The notes: a model not told the origin generated them from the sequence alone. A stretch of 64,000 bases of DNA from Actinomadura opuntiae (GCF_030283205.1 NZ_JASNWF010000006.1:372001-436000), one strand, 5' to 3'. Positions 29,080 to 41,206 are shown, counted from the first letter of the stretch. Translations and numbers: made by a program.

Positions 29080-31464
29080 GTGCCGAACGGGGCCGCTGGC
29101 GGCGGTGAGGACGGGAACCGGGCACCGGTGCGCCGTCCGCGCCGGCTGCTGACCGCCTCCACGACCCCCGCCGAGAAGCTCCGCGCGCTGCGCGGCCTGG
29201 GCGCCCTCGGCGGGCTCGCCGGGGTGCTGGTCGCGCTGATCGTGCTGCCGACCGCCTGCACGGCCGGGGTCAACGCCCGCGACTCGGCCCGCTGGTTCGA
29301 CAGCGCCCCCGCCGACCTGGACACCTCCGGGGTGCCGCAGCGGTCCCGGATCCTCGCCGCCGACGGCACCACCGTCGCGACGTTCTTCTACCAGAACCGG
29401 GTGGACGTCCAGCTCGGCGGGATCGCGCCGATGGTCCGCAAGGCGGTCGTGGCGATCGAGGACAGCCGCTTCTACGAGCACGGCGCCATCGACGCGCAGG
29501 GCACGCTGCGGGCGCTGGTCAGCGACCTCGGCAGCGGCGAGGTCACCCAGGGCGGCTCCGGCATCACCCAGCAGTACGTGAAGAACCTGCTGCTCACCCA
29601 GGCCGACTCGGTCGCCGAGCGCAGGGCCGCCAAGGAGATCTCCGCGGCCCGCAAGATCCGCGAGCTGCGGTACGCGGTGGCGCTGGAGAAGCGCTACTCC
29701 AAGGACGAGATCCTGCGCCGCTACCTCAACATCGCCTACTACGGCGCGGGCGCCTACGGCATCGAGGCGGCGTCGCGCCGCTACTTCTCCAAGCACGCCT
29801 CGCAGCTGAACCTCGCCGAGTCGGCGCTGCTGGCCGGGATCGTCCGGTACCCGTTCGCCTACGACCCGACCCGGCATCCCGAGGCGGCCCGCAAGCGGCG
29901 CGACACCGTCCTGCAGCGGATGGCCGACCTCGGCTACATCAGCCCGTCCACCGCCAGGACGACCGAACGGCAGCCGGTCAGGCTGCATGTGCAGGAGGTC
30001 AAGAGCGGCTGCGTCACCAGCAGGGCGCCGTTCTTCTGCGACTACGTCCAGCGCGACATCCTCGCGAACCCGGTGTTCGGCAAGACGGCCGCCGACCGGG
30101 AGAAGCTGCTGAAACGCGGCGGGCTCACCATCCGCACCACGCTGGACCGGCGGGCGCAGAAGGCCGCGCAGCGCGCCGTCGACCAGCACGTCCCGGCGAA
30201 GAACTCCGCGCACAAGGCCGCCGCCGAGGCGATGGTGGAGCCCGGCACCGGCCGGATCAGGGCGATGGTCGTCGACCGCAGGCTCGGCTCGGACAGGGTG
30301 CGCGGCAAGACCTGGATCAACTTCGCCGCCGACGCCGACCACGGCTCCAGCATCGGCATGCAGGCCGGGTCGACGTTCAAGGTGTTCACGCTGGCCGCCG
30401 CGCTCGACGAGGACATGCCGTTCGGCACCCGGCTGATGGCGCCCCGGGAGTTCACGCCGGTCGGCTACCGCAACTGCAAGGGCGACCGCGTCGGCGACGC
30501 GGGCACCTCGCTGCACAACGCCGGCGACGGCGAGGGCGGCAAGCCGTTCAGCATCGTCACCGGCACACAGCACTCGGTGAACACCTTCTTCCTCGCGCTG
30601 GAGAAGAAGGTCGGGCTGTGCCCGACCGTGAAGATGGCCGAGAAGCTCGGCATGAAGCAGGCCACCGGCAAGCCGCTGCAGCAGTACCCGTCGTTCACGC
30701 TCGGCATCAACCAGGTGTCGCCGGTCCGGCTCGCCGCCGCCTACGCCGCGTTCGGCGCGCGCGGCAAGTACTGCTCGCCGGTCGCGATCACGCAGATCAC
30801 CAATGCCGCCGGGCACCGCCTCAAGGTGCCGAGCGCGCACTGCGAGCAGGCCGTCAGCAAGGAGACGGCCGACGCCGTCAACTACGTGCTGCGCGGCGTG
30901 CTGACCAAGGGCACCGCCGCCGGGCAGGGGATCGGACGTCCCGCCGCGGGCAAGACCGGGACCGTCGACAACTTCTCCGCCGCCTGGTTCGCCGGCTACA
31001 CCCCCGACCTGGCCTCCGCCGTCTGGGTCGGCGACCCGCGCGGCGGCTACGAGCACCCGATGACCGACCTGTGCATGGACGGCCGCTGCTACGGCCCCGT
31101 CTACGGCGCGACGATCCCCGCGCCGATCTGGCACCAGAGCATGATGGGCGCTCTGGAGGGCACGCCCGGGTCGCCGTTCGTCCGGCCGTCCGCGCGCTTC
31201 TTCAGCAAGGGCTCGGGCGAGGAGCGCGCCAAGCTGCCGGACGTGCGCGGGCTGAAGGTCGGCGACGCCGCCGCCAAGCTGCGCGCCGCCGGGTTCAAGG
31301 TGCGGATCGGCGGCGCGGTCAAGTCCGACTACCCGAAGGGGACGGTCGCCGAGGTCTCCCCGTCGTCTCCCCGGCCCGGCGGCACGGTCACGCTCCGCCC
31401 CAGCGGCGGCAAGCAGAAGCACCGCGACGAGGCGGGCGGGCACCGCCGCGGAATACCCGGCTGA
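29080..31464 (+). CDS. Class A penicillin-binding protein with PASTA domain
   Basis: About 794 residues. Order: basic N-terminus, single membrane anchor (about 41-62), GT51 transglycosylase (VVAIEDSRFYEHGAID near residue 123 with catalytic E, and GGSGITQQYVKNLLLTQAD), then the transpeptidase with SxxK as GSTFKVF (Ser about 430), SVN (TQHSVNTFF) and KTG (AGKTGTVDNF, about 624). It ends with one PASTA-like repeat (LPDVRGLKVGDAAAKLRAAG). It polymerises and cross-links peptidoglycan outside the membrane. The start is GTG at 29080; there is no strong ribosome binding site, but an upstream extension would run into mazG. It lies 130 bp after mazG and may have its own promoter. Confidence 0.93.
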   Translation: MPNGAAGGGEDGNRAPVRRPRRLLTASTTPAEKLRALRGLGALGGLAGVLVALIVLPTACTAGVNARDSARWFDSAPADLDTSGVPQRSRILAADGTTVATFFYQNRVDVQLGGIAPMVRKAVVAIEDSRFYEHGAIDAQGTLRALVSDLGSGEVTQGGSGITQQYVKNLLLTQADSVAERRAAKEISAARKIRELRYAVALEKRYSKDEILRRYLNIAYYGAGAYGIEAASRRYFSKHASQLNLAESALLAGIVRYPFAYDPTRHPEAARKRRDTVLQRMADLGYISPSTARTTERQPVRLHVQEVKSGCVTSRAPFFCDYVQRDILANPVFGKTAADREKLLKRGGLTIRTTLDRRAQKAAQRAVDQHVPAKNSAHKAAAEAMVEPGTGRIRAMVVDRRLGSDRVRGKTWINFAADADHGSSIGMQAGSTFKVFTLAAALDEDMPFGTRLMAPREFTPVGYRNCKGDRVGDAGTSLHNAGDGEGGKPFSIVTGTQHSVNTFFLALEKKVGLCPTVKMAEKLGMKQATGKPLQQYPSFTLGINQVSPVRLAAAYAAFGARGKYCSPVAITQITNAAGHRLKVPSAHCEQAVSKETADAVNYVLRGVLTKGTAAGQGIGRPAAGKTGTVDNFSAAWFAGYTPDLASAVWVGDPRGGYEHPMTDLCMDGRCYGPVYGATIPAPIWHQSMMGALEGTPGSPFVRPSARFFSKGSGEERAKLPDVRGLKVGDAAAKLRAAGFKVRIGGAVKSDYPKGTVAEVSPSSPRPGGTVTLRPSGGKQKHRDEAGGHRRGIPG

Positions 31465-31545
31465 CCTGCGCACCTGTGTGATCGTCGGCCGCCGGGGTAG
31501 ATCATCGGGCGGGGATCCCATCACGCAGTCCATCGGGGGGACGTC

Positions 31546-32490
31546 ATGCGAGCCATCGCCGTGTCCGAATACGGCGCCACACCGGCGCCCACGCACCTGC
31601 CGCGCCCGGAGCCCGGCCCCGGCGAGATCCTGGTCAAGATGATCGCGGCGGGCCTCAACCCGGTCGACTGGAAGATCGCGGACGGGATGCTCAAGGATTC
31701 GGTCGAGGCCCGGTTCCCGCTCGTCCTCGGCCAGGACGGCGCCGGCGTCGTCGAGGCCGCCGGCGAGGGCGTCACCCGGCTGCGGCACGGCGAGCAGGTC
31801 TACGGCGTGTTCCGCGACGTCGGGCGGGGCATCGGCAGCTATGCCGAGTACGCGCTGGCCGCCGAGGACGGCCCGGTCGCCCGGATGCCCGAGGGCATGA
31901 TCTACACGCAGGCCGCCGCGGTGCCGACCGCGTGCGCGACCGCCCTGGCGATGGTGGACGAGGCGAACCTCGACACCGGCCAGACCGCCCTCGTGGTCGG
32001 CGCCACCGGCGGCGTCGGGCAGGCGCTCGTCCAGCTCGCCGCCCGCACCGGCGCCAAGGTCATCGCCACTGCCCGCGACGACATGGCCGGCACGATCCGC
32101 CGCCTCGGCGCCGACGAGACCGTCGACCACTCCATGGGCGACCTGAACGACCAGGTGCTCCGCGTCCACAACGACGGCATCGACGCCGTCCTCGACGTGG
32201 TCAGCGACACCCGGGGCACCGAGCGCCTCGCGCAGCTCCTGCGCCCCGGCGGCGTCTACCTCAGCACCACCTGGTCGGTGAACCCCGACGCCATGCAGGC
32301 CCAGGGCCTGCGCGGGGTCAACCACACGGGCGAGCCGTCCGCCGAGCTGCTGGACCGGCTGTCCGACCTGATCGACGCGGGCGAGCTGCGGGTGATGGTC
32401 GAGCGCGAGGTCCCCCTGGAGGCGGCGGGCGACGCGCTCGCCGACAACCGCGCCGGCGGCGCACGCGGCAAGACCGTGATCAGGATCTAG
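31546..32490 (+). CDS. NADPH:quinone oxidoreductase / zinc-independent alcohol dehydrogenase family
   Basis: 314 residues of the medium-chain dehydrogenase/reductase superfamily. The GroES-like N-terminus includes GEILVKMIAAGLNPVDWKIADG and PLVLGQDGAGVVEAAGEGV. The Rossmann NADPH site is VVGATGGVGQALVQLAA. No structural-zinc cysteine cluster or catalytic Cys/His zinc ligands are seen, so it groups with quinone-oxidoreductase-like enzymes. The ATG at 31546 has a GGGGGGACG site a few bases upstream. Substrate unknown; it may act in stress response or secondary metabolism. Confidence 0.85.
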   Translation: MRAIAVSEYGATPAPTHLPRPEPGPGEILVKMIAAGLNPVDWKIADGMLKDSVEARFPLVLGQDGAGVVEAAGEGVTRLRHGEQVYGVFRDVGRGIGSYAEYALAAEDGPVARMPEGMIYTQAAAVPTACATALAMVDEANLDTGQTALVVGATGGVGQALVQLAARTGAKVIATARDDMAGTIRRLGADETVDHSMGDLNDQVLRVHNDGIDAVLDVVSDTRGTERLAQLLRPGGVYLSTTWSVNPDAMQAQGLRGVNHTGEPSAELLDRLSDLIDAGELRVMVEREVPLEAAGDALADNRAGGARGKTVIRI

Positions 32491-32549
32491 GTGATCGCGG
32501 CGGCCGAGCGGGCATGCAGGCACTGCCGAACCCCGACAAGGAGGGCCCC

Positions 32550-32756
32550 ATGAACGACGACGAGAAGCGCGCCCGGCTCCGCGACCTGGACGCGAACATC
32601 TCCCGGCTGCGCGCCGAGCTGCCCCCGCCGAACGGCGACGCCGCCGACTTCGTCGACGCCGGTCAGAACCTCGCCGCCCGCGAGGAGCTCGCGGGCCAGA
32701 TCGAGGCCCTGGAGAACGAGCGCCAGCAGCTCCGCGACGAGCTCGGGACGTCCTGA
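32550..32756 (+). CDS. Small coiled-coil protein
   Basis: 68 residues, mostly one charged helix (EKRARLRDLDANISRLRAEL and LAGQIEALENERQQLRDEL) with heptad-like leucines and a central Pro-rich break. The AAGGAGGG site just before the ATG argues that it is a real gene. It lies between the oxidoreductase and the TPR protein and is not recognised. Its helices could dimerise; no function is assigned. Confidence 0.65.
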   Translation: MNDDEKRARLRDLDANISRLRAELPPPNGDAADFVDAGQNLAAREELAGQIEALENERQQLRDELGTS

Positions 32757-32823
32757 CCCGCGGGAACAAACGGCCCCGCCGCCCGGTTTCGAGTTGCGTC
32801 AAGCAACCCGGAAAGGGGGCCAC

Positions 32824-33180
32824 GTGACCACCTACGAGGACTTCCAGCGCGCCGCCCTGTTCTTCGACGCCAAGGACTACGCGGGCGCCGCCCGCCTGCT
32901 GGCCCCCATCGCCGCCGAGGAGCCGGGCAACCGTGCCGCGCTGGAGCTGCTGGCCCGCGCCTACTTCCACAGCGCCCAGCTCTCCCGCGCGGAGGAGGCG
33001 TTCCGCCGCCTCGTCGACCTGGACCCCGGCAACGGCTGGGCCCACGAGGCGCTGGCCCGCACCCTCGAACGCCGCAGCCGCCCCGACGAGGCCCGCACCT
33101 ACCGCAACCTCGCCAGGGCAATGGGCGTGGGCCCAGCCGAAAAGGTCGACGTCTCCCTGACAGCCGCCGACCTGGCCTGA
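32824..33180 (+). CDS. Tetratricopeptide repeat protein
   Basis: 118 residues. The body is two to three TPR helices (FFDAKDYAGAARLLAPIAAE, RAYFHSAQLSRAEEAFRRLV, ALARTLERRSRPDEARTYRN) with the spacing of the family. GTG at 32824 is preceded by AAAGGGGG and is preferred over the frame start at 32794. Probably a protein-interaction module; partner unknown. Convergent with the histidine kinase (12-bp gap). Confidence 0.75.
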   Translation: MTTYEDFQRAALFFDAKDYAGAARLLAPIAAEEPGNRAALELLARAYFHSAQLSRAEEAFRRLVDLDPGNGWAHEALARTLERRSRPDEARTYRNLARAMGVGPAEKVDVSLTAADLA

Positions 33181-33192
33181 CCCCAGCGCCCG

Positions 33193-34590
33193 TCAACCGT
33201 GACGGGGGGTTCCAGGGGGGTCGCCCCCCCGGGGCAGACGCAACACGAAGCGTGCCCCCTCGTCCTCCTCCTGTCGGTCGGCGAGGATGAGGGAGCCGCC
33301 GTGGGCGGCGGCGATGTCGCGGGAGATGGCGAGGCCGAGGCCGGTGCCGCCGGCGTCGCGGTGCCGGCCCTCGTTGAGGCGGGTGAAGCGTTCGAAGACC
33401 CGTTCGCGGTCCTCGGGGTCGATGCCGCCGCCGTCGTCGATCACCTCGACCACGGCGGTGGCGGGCTCCTCGGTGCCGACGATCACGGTGACGGCGGACC
33501 TGGCGTGCCGGTCGGCGTTGTCGATCAGGTTGGTGAGCAGGCGGGCCAGCTCGGAGCGTCCGCCGGTCACCGTGACCGGGCCCTCGGAGAGCACGGTGAC
33601 GCGGGCGCGGCGGGGGCGGCGGAGCACCTCCTGGTCGGCCAGCTCGGTCAGGTCCACGGTCTCGCGGGGGAAGTTGCGGTCGGCCTCCAGCCGGGCGAGG
33701 GCGAGCAGGTCGTCCACGACGGCGCCGACCCGGTCGGTGTTGCTGAGCAGGGCGCGCAGCGTGTCGGGCAGGTCGGTGGCGTCCGGGTCGGCGAGCGCCA
33801 GCTCCAGCTCCATCCGCAGGCCGGCGAGGGGGCTGCGCAGCTCGTGCGAGACGTCGACGACGAACGCGCGCTGCCGCGCCACCGCCTCCTCCAGCCGGTC
33901 GAGGGTGGCGTTGATGCTGTTGGCGAGCACGGCGATCTCGTCGCGGCGGTGCGGGACCGGGACGCGGCGCTGGATGTCGGTCGCGGTGATCTCGTCCAGC
34001 TCCCGGCGGATCGCCTCCACCGAGCGCAGCGTCTGGCCCGCCGACAGCCACGTCCCGTAGCCGACCATCCCGGTGACCACGGGGATGGCGAGCGCGAGCA
34101 GCGCCGCGAGCAGCGGACGCGGGAACAGGCCCGGCTCGGGCGCGAGGGTGAGGACGAAGTCCTGGGCCGGTCCCGGCAGGCCCACCCGGTACTCGACGAC
34201 CTGGAAGCAGGGGCCGCCGGGCGCGTCGACGGTGCAGCTGATGCCTTCGCGGCGGTCGTCGCCGGGCGGGGGGCGGGGGAAGGCCAGCGGCGGCCGGCCC
34301 TCCATCCCGGGGCTGGCCGCGATGACGCGGTGCCGGTCGTTCAGCACCTGCGCGAGGCTGCGGTCGGTGGCCGTGTAGACGTGCGGCGACGGCAGCACGT
34401 TCGCGTGGATCAGCGTCGCGATGCGGCGGCCCTCGCGGGACAGGTCGTCGGTGGTGTCGGTCTTGACGTCCCGCCTGATCAGCCACAGGCAGGCCACGTA
34501 GGCGAGGGTGGTCAGCAGCAGCGCGACCGCCGCCGCCATCGCCGTCACCCGCGTCCGGATCCGGGGGCCGTGCAGCGCGACCCGCCACAC
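33193..34590 (-). CDS. Sensor histidine kinase (HAMP, HisKA, HATPase)
   Basis: 465 residues. First membrane helix about 17-38, an extracytoplasmic sensor loop with a C-x8-C pair (CTVDAPGGPC), second helix about 160-182, then HAMP (SVEAIRRELDEITATDIQRR). The H-box is FVVDVSHELRSPLAG (phosphoacceptor His about 249), the N-box LLTNLIDNADRHA, G1 VIDDGGGIDPEDRERVF, and G2 GGTGLGLAISRDIAA. All catalytic boxes are intact. It should autophosphorylate and signal to a response regulator, but none is adjacent on either side, so its partner is elsewhere. The 3' end is a GC-rich palindromic stretch encoding PRGGDPPGTPRHG. The start codon is GTG; the exact start is uncertain. Confidence 0.9.
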   Translation of the reverse strand: MWRVALHGPRIRTRVTAMAAAVALLLTTLAYVACLWLIRRDVKTDTTDDLSREGRRIATLIHANVLPSPHVYTATDRSLAQVLNDRHRVIAASPGMEGRPPLAFPRPPPGDDRREGISCTVDAPGGPCFQVVEYRVGLPGPAQDFVLTLAPEPGLFPRPLLAALLALAIPVVTGMVGYGTWLSAGQTLRSVEAIRRELDEITATDIQRRVPVPHRRDEIAVLANSINATLDRLEEAVARQRAFVVDVSHELRSPLAGLRMELELALADPDATDLPDTLRALLSNTDRVGAVVDDLLALARLEADRNFPRETVDLTELADQEVLRRPRRARVTVLSEGPVTVTGGRSELARLLTNLIDNADRHARSAVTVIVGTEEPATAVVEVIDDGGGIDPEDRERVFERFTRLNEGRHRDAGGTGLGLAISRDIAAAHGGSLILADRQEEDEGARFVLRLPRGGDPPGTPRHG

Positions 34591-34756
34591 CCAGCGGGTC
34601 AGGACCGCTGGGACACGGCGGGACCGGACACCGATGACGACCTCCCGGGTATGGAGCCGATACCCGGTGTTTCTTGCCTGAGCAGGGCAAACGCGACCGT
34701 GGGCGGCGGGTAAAAGATCGGTTGCCCCGCCGGGCCGGCCCGGCGGGGCCGCCCCG

Positions 34757-35662
34757 TCAGTCGTCCAGCCCCCAGCGGCTGCGGATGGCCCGGTCCACCA
34801 CCCCGAACAGCTGGTCGATCACGATCCCGATCACCAGGATGACGATCATGTAGGAGATCATGTCGGCGGTGTTGTTGAGCTCGCGGGCCTGCGACAGCAG
34901 CACGCCGAGCGAGGTGGTGCTGCCGATGATCACCAGCAGCTCGCCGGCCATCAGGCTGCGCCAGGCGAACGCCCAGCCCTGCTTCAGCCCCGCGACGAAC
35001 GACGGCAGCGAGGCCGGCAGCACCAGGTGCCGGTACAGGTTCAGCCCGCGCAGCCCCATCACCTTCCCGGCGCGCAGCAGGATCGGCGGGGTGTAGTCGA
35101 CGCCGGCGATCAGCCCGTTGGCGATGGACGGCGCCGCGCCGAGCACCACCACGAACAGGATCGCGCTCTCGCTCAGCTTGAACAGCAGGATCGCCAGCGG
35201 GAACCAGGCGATCGACGGCATCGTCTGCAGCCCGGTGATCAGCGAGCCGAACGCGCGGCGCAGCACCCGGAACTGCGACACCAGCGCGCCGACCAGGACG
35301 CCGACCGCGATCGAGACCGCGAACCCGATGATCGCGCGCTGCATCGTCAGCGCCACGGCCTTCCAGAACCGCGACGAGGTGACCTGGTCCCACAGCACGG
35401 GGAAGGTGTCGAGCGGGCCGGGCAGCACCCACGGCTTCTTCCAGCCGCTCCAGACCACCACCTGCCAGGCGAGGAGCGCGATGACGACGGCCGCGAGCAT
35501 CGGCCAGGCGGCGGACCAGGTCCGCTGCAGCAGCCGCCGGCCGGTGCCGCCGCCGCCGAGCTCCAGCGCGTCGAGGCCGGCGAGCTCCCGGTTCAGCCGG
35601 TCGCCGGGCGCGGGCGCGGTCTCCGGCGGTGCGTCGTGCCTGCTGGTCGTGTCATGCGCCAT
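34757..35662 (-). CDS. ssuC: ABC transporter permease (SsuC/TauC-type)
   Basis: 301 residues. About six membrane helices and the permease EAA-type loop (GAAPSIANGLIAGVDYTPPILLR, then KVMGLRGLNLYRHLVLPASLP). It groups with permeases for aliphatic sulfonates, taurine, nitrate or similar small anions. The start overlaps the end of the ATPase gene by 11 bp, so the two are translationally coupled. Together with the ATPase and binding protein it completes a single importer. Which substrate is carried cannot be decided from sequence; the sulfonate type is favoured by the binding-protein family. Confidence 0.85.
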   Translation of the reverse strand: MAHDTTSRHDAPPETAPAPGDRLNRELAGLDALELGGGGTGRRLLQRTWSAAWPMLAAVVIALLAWQVVVWSGWKKPWVLPGPLDTFPVLWDQVTSSRFWKAVALTMQRAIIGFAVSIAVGVLVGALVSQFRVLRRAFGSLITGLQTMPSIAWFPLAILLFKLSESAILFVVVLGAAPSIANGLIAGVDYTPPILLRAGKVMGLRGLNLYRHLVLPASLPSFVAGLKQGWAFAWRSLMAGELLVIIGSTTSLGVLLSQARELNNTADMISYMIVILVIGIVIDQLFGVVDRAIRSRWGLDD

Positions 35663-36454
35663 GGCGGCCGACCTCCTCGCGCAACCGGTCGGTGATGGTC
35701 GCGGCGAGCGTCGCGACCTCGGTCGAGTCGATGCGGCGCGGCCGCTCCATCGGGACGGGGAACTCCTGCACGACCCGGCCCGGGCGGCTGCTGAGCAGCA
35801 CCACCCGGTCGCCGAGCCGCACCGCCTCCCGGACGTTGTGCGTGACGAACAGCACCGTCAGGGCGCGCTCGCGCCAGATCCGCTCGATCTCGTCGTGCAG
35901 CAGGTCGCGGGTCATCGCGTCCAGGGCGCCGAACGGCTCGTCCATCAGCAGGACGGTGCCCTGGCCGCCGTCGGTGTCGTCGTCCACGGTCAGCGCGAGC
36001 GCGCGGGCGAGGGCGACGCGCTGGCGCATCCCGCCGGACAGCTGGTGCGGGCGCTTCTTGGCGAACCCGCCCAGGTGCACCGAGTCGAGCAGCTCGGCGG
36101 CGCGGGGCCGGCGGTCGGGACGCGGGACGCCGCGCATCTTCAGCGCCAGCTCGATGTTCGCCGTGACGGTCAGCCACGGGAACAGCGCGGGCTCCTGGAA
36201 CATCAGCGCGACCCGCGCGCCGCCGGTGTCGATCGTCCCGGCGCTGAGCCCGTCGAGCCCGGCGACCAGGTTGAGCAGCGTGCTCTTGCCGCAACCGGAC
36301 GCGCCGAGCAGGCAGACGAACTCGCCCGGCGCGACGTCCAGCGACACCTGGTCGAGCGCGAGCAGCCGGGTCTTGCCGGAACCGAACGCCTTGGAGACGC
36401 CACGGAGCCGGACCGCCTCCGCGGTCCGGCTCGGGGCGGCCGTGACGGCCTCTG

Positions 36455-36458
<4 letters not shown>
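35652..36458 (-). CDS. ssuB: ABC transporter ATP-binding protein (SsuB/TauB-type)
   Basis: 268 residues. Walker A GASGCGKSTLL, Q-loop FQEPALFPWLTV, signature LSGGMRQRVALARAL, Walker B LLMDEPFGAL, and the switch His in FVTHNVREAV are all present. It powers uptake of the anion bound by the upstream lipoprotein. ATG at 36458 overlaps the stop of the binding protein gene (ATGA), and the 3' end overlaps the permease start. An insert with repeated acidic residues (LTVDDDTDGGQ) follows the signature motif. Confidence 0.9.
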
Positions 36459-39000
<2,542 letters not shown>

Positions 39001-39007
39001 CGGCCCC

Positions 39008-39445
39008 GTGTCCCGGGACGAGCGGGACGACCCCCGGGGACAGGACTCCCCGGGGGCGGGCGCGCGCCGCGCCAGCCCGGCGCTGACCAGCCGCGCCGCG
39101 ATCCTGGCGGTGGTGATGTGCGCGATCGCGCTGAGCCTCGCCTACCCTGTGCGCGAGTACATCGCGCAGCGCAAGGAGATCTCCGATCTCCAGCGCAAGC
39201 AGGCCGCCGCCCGCAAGAAGGTCGACGAACTCGCCCAACGCAAGCGCCAACTGGGGGACAAGTCGTACATTGAGCGGGAGGCCACGCGGAGGCTCCACTA
39301 CTGCCGCCCGGACGTGACGTGCTACATCGTCCTGGACGGCGGCGGGGACGACGGGCGCACGGCCCGCAAGGGCGGCCCGGCGAGCACGCCTCCGTGGTAT
39401 GAGACGTTGTGGCGGTCGGTGGAGGCCGCCGACAGGCCGCGCTGA
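39008..39445 (+). CDS. Septum formation initiator family protein (DivIC/FtsB-like)
   Basis: 145 residues. A disordered N-terminus of about 27 residues precedes one membrane helix (about 28-47, AAILAVVMCAIALSLAYPV), then a coiled coil (YIAQRKEISDLQRKQAAARK, continuing to KRQLGD) and a short C-terminal motif (SYIEREATRRLHYCRPDVTC). The single-pass plus coiled-coil layout matches FtsB/DivIC cell-division proteins, which link the septal FtsQ-FtsL complex. GTG start seven bases after the enolase stop suggests co-transcription. Confidence 0.85.
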   Translation: MSRDERDDPRGQDSPGAGARRASPALTSRAAILAVVMCAIALSLAYPVREYIAQRKEISDLQRKQAAARKKVDELAQRKRQLGDKSYIEREATRRLHYCRPDVTCYIVLDGGGDDGRTARKGGPASTPPWYETLWRSVEAADRPR

Positions 39446-39551
39446 CCGCGTCCCGCGGCACGGCGGGACGGACGGCCGCGACCGGCGGGTGGGGCCGGGC
39501 GCGGGCGGACCGGCGCGGCGCGGACGGATCCATGGTCGCGGGTGGGGACGA

Positions 39552-40241
39552 ATGATCGACGAACGTTGCACAGGGGGATCCGGGGGAGCGCCTCCCCGGA
39601 CCGGGACGGCCGGAGCGGCCGCGACGGCGACCGGAGCGGCCGCGACGACCGGGACGACCGGGGCGGCGGCCGCCACGAGGGAGCCGGCGTCCGGCCGGGA
39701 CCTCGCGGCGGTGGCGGCGCAGCTCGGCCGGGAGCCGCGCGGCGTCCGCGCCGTGGCCTACCGCTGCCCGTGCGGGCTGCCGGCCGTGCTGGAGACGGCG
39801 CCGCGGCTGCCCGACGGCACCCCGTTCCCGACGCTGTTCTACCTGACCTGCCCCAAGGCGGCGTCGGCGATCGGCACGCTGGAGGGCAGCGGTGTCATGC
39901 GGGAGATGCAGGCGCGGCTCGCCGACGACCCGGCGCTCGGCGCCGAGTACACCGCCGCCCACGAGGACTACCTGCGCCGCCGCGCCGAGGCGGCCCGCGC
40001 GGACGGCCTCGAGCCGCTGCCGGACGGCATGCAGAGCGCCGGCGGGATGCCCGAGCGGGTCAAGTGCCTGCACGCCCTGGTCGCGCACGAGCTGGCGGTG
40101 CCGGGCGCGAACCCGTTCGGCCGCGAGGCCCTGGCGGCGCTGCCCGAATGGTGGCGGTCCGGGCCGTGCGCCTGCGCGGACGCCGGCGCCGGCCCCCACC
40201 CCGCCGCCCAGGACGCCCCCGACGCCGAGGAGGCCAAGTGA
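39552..40241 (+). CDS. DUF501 domain-containing protein
   Basis: 229 residues. A low-complexity Ala/Thr/Gly N-terminus (about 1-48) is followed by the DUF501 domain: REPRGVRAVAYRCPCGLPAV, DGTPFPTLFYLTCPKA, and VKCLHALVAHELAVPG. The conserved Cys/His residues (CPCG, CLHALVAH) could bind metal. Function unknown; the gene is found between DivIC and Ppx genes across actinobacteria. The stop overlaps the ppx start (GTGA). The ATG at 39552 is chosen because of GGGGACGA upstream; a later start would drop only the low-complexity part. Confidence 0.8.
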   Translation: MIDERCTGGSGGAPPRTGTAGAAATATGAAATTGTTGAAAATREPASGRDLAAVAAQLGREPRGVRAVAYRCPCGLPAVLETAPRLPDGTPFPTLFYLTCPKAASAIGTLEGSGVMREMQARLADDPALGAEYTAAHEDYLRRRAEAARADGLEPLPDGMQSAGGMPERVKCLHALVAHELAVPGANPFGREALAALPEWWRSGPCACADAGAGPHPAAQDAPDAEEAK

Positions 40242-41188
40242 CGCGCGTCGCCGCCATCGACTGCGGGACCAACTCGGTCCGCCTGCTGATCGCCGACATC
40301 GTCCCCGGACCCGACGGCGGCACGCTGACCGACGTCGAGCGCCGGATGGAGATCGTCCGGCTGGGCGAGGGCGTCGACGAGACGGGCCGGCTGTCGCCCG
40401 CCGCGCTCGAGCGGACGTTCACCGCGATGCGCGGGTACGCCGAGCTGATCGAGCGGCACGGCTCCGAGACCGGTGAGGGCCCGATCAAGACCCGGGTGGT
40501 CGCGACCAGCGCCACCCGCGACGCCGGCAACCGCGGCGACTTCGTCAGCGGCGTCGTCGACATCTTCGGCGTCGTCCCCGAGGTGATCAGCGGGGACGAG
40601 GAGGCGGAGCTGTCGTTCACCGGCGCCACCCGGGAGCTCGCCGAGCTGCGTCCCGCCCGCCCCTACCTGGTGGTCGACATCGGCGGCGGGTCCACCGAGT
40701 TCGTGCTCGGCAGCTCGGCGGTGCAGGCGGCCCGGTCGATCGACATCGGCTGCGTCCGGATGACCGAGCGGCACCTGCGCGACGGCGACCCGCCGTCCCC
40801 GGAGCAGATCTCCAACGCGGTCGCCGACATCGACGCCGCGCTCGCCGAGGTGCGCCGGACGGTGCCGGTGGACGAGGCGCGCACGCTGGTCGGGCTCGCC
40901 GGGTCGGTCACCACCGTCTCCGGGATCGCGATGGACCTGCCGGAGTACGACTCGGACCGCATCCACCTGTCCCGGATCACCGCGACGCAGGTGCACGAGG
41001 TGACGCGGCGGCTGCTGCACGCCACGCGCGCCGAGCGGGCGCGGATCGGCGTCATGCACCCGGGCCGGGTCGACGTGATCGGCGCGGGCGCGCTGATCCT
41101 GGACCGGATCATGCGCGAGTACGGGTTCGGCGCGGTCGTCGTCAGCGAGCGCGACATCCTCGACGGGATCGCCTGGTCGCTGGTCTGA
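40238..41188 (+). CDS. ppx: Exopolyphosphatase (Ppx/GppA family)
   Basis: 316 residues. ASKHA-fold phosphatase with VAAIDCGTNSVRLLIADI (phosphate 1), VVATSATRDAGNRGDF, EVISGDEEAELSFTGA, and LVVDIGGGSTEFVLG (phosphate 2). It hydrolyses inorganic polyphosphate or pppGpp. The length fits the short actinobacterial Ppx type without a C-terminal HD domain. GTG at 40238 overlaps the DUF501 stop, with GAGGAGG a few bases upstream. Confidence 0.92.
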   Translation: MTRVAAIDCGTNSVRLLIADIVPGPDGGTLTDVERRMEIVRLGEGVDETGRLSPAALERTFTAMRGYAELIERHGSETGEGPIKTRVVATSATRDAGNRGDFVSGVVDIFGVVPEVISGDEEAELSFTGATRELAELRPARPYLVVDIGGGSTEFVLGSSAVQAARSIDIGCVRMTERHLRDGDPPSPEQISNAVADIDAALAEVRRTVPVDEARTLVGLAGSVTTVSGIAMDLPEYDSDRIHLSRITATQVHEVTRRLLHATRAERARIGVMHPGRVDVIGAGALILDRIMREYGFGAVVVSERDILDGIAWSLV

Positions 41189-41206
41189 CCCGGGCCCGGG
41201 CGCCGG

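Noticed and set aside
28915-33045. A 1376-codon open frame on the minus strand opposite the PBP and oxidoreductase genes.
   Set aside because: Same antisense artefact of high GC; the plus-strand genes have intact motifs and the antisense product lacks any.
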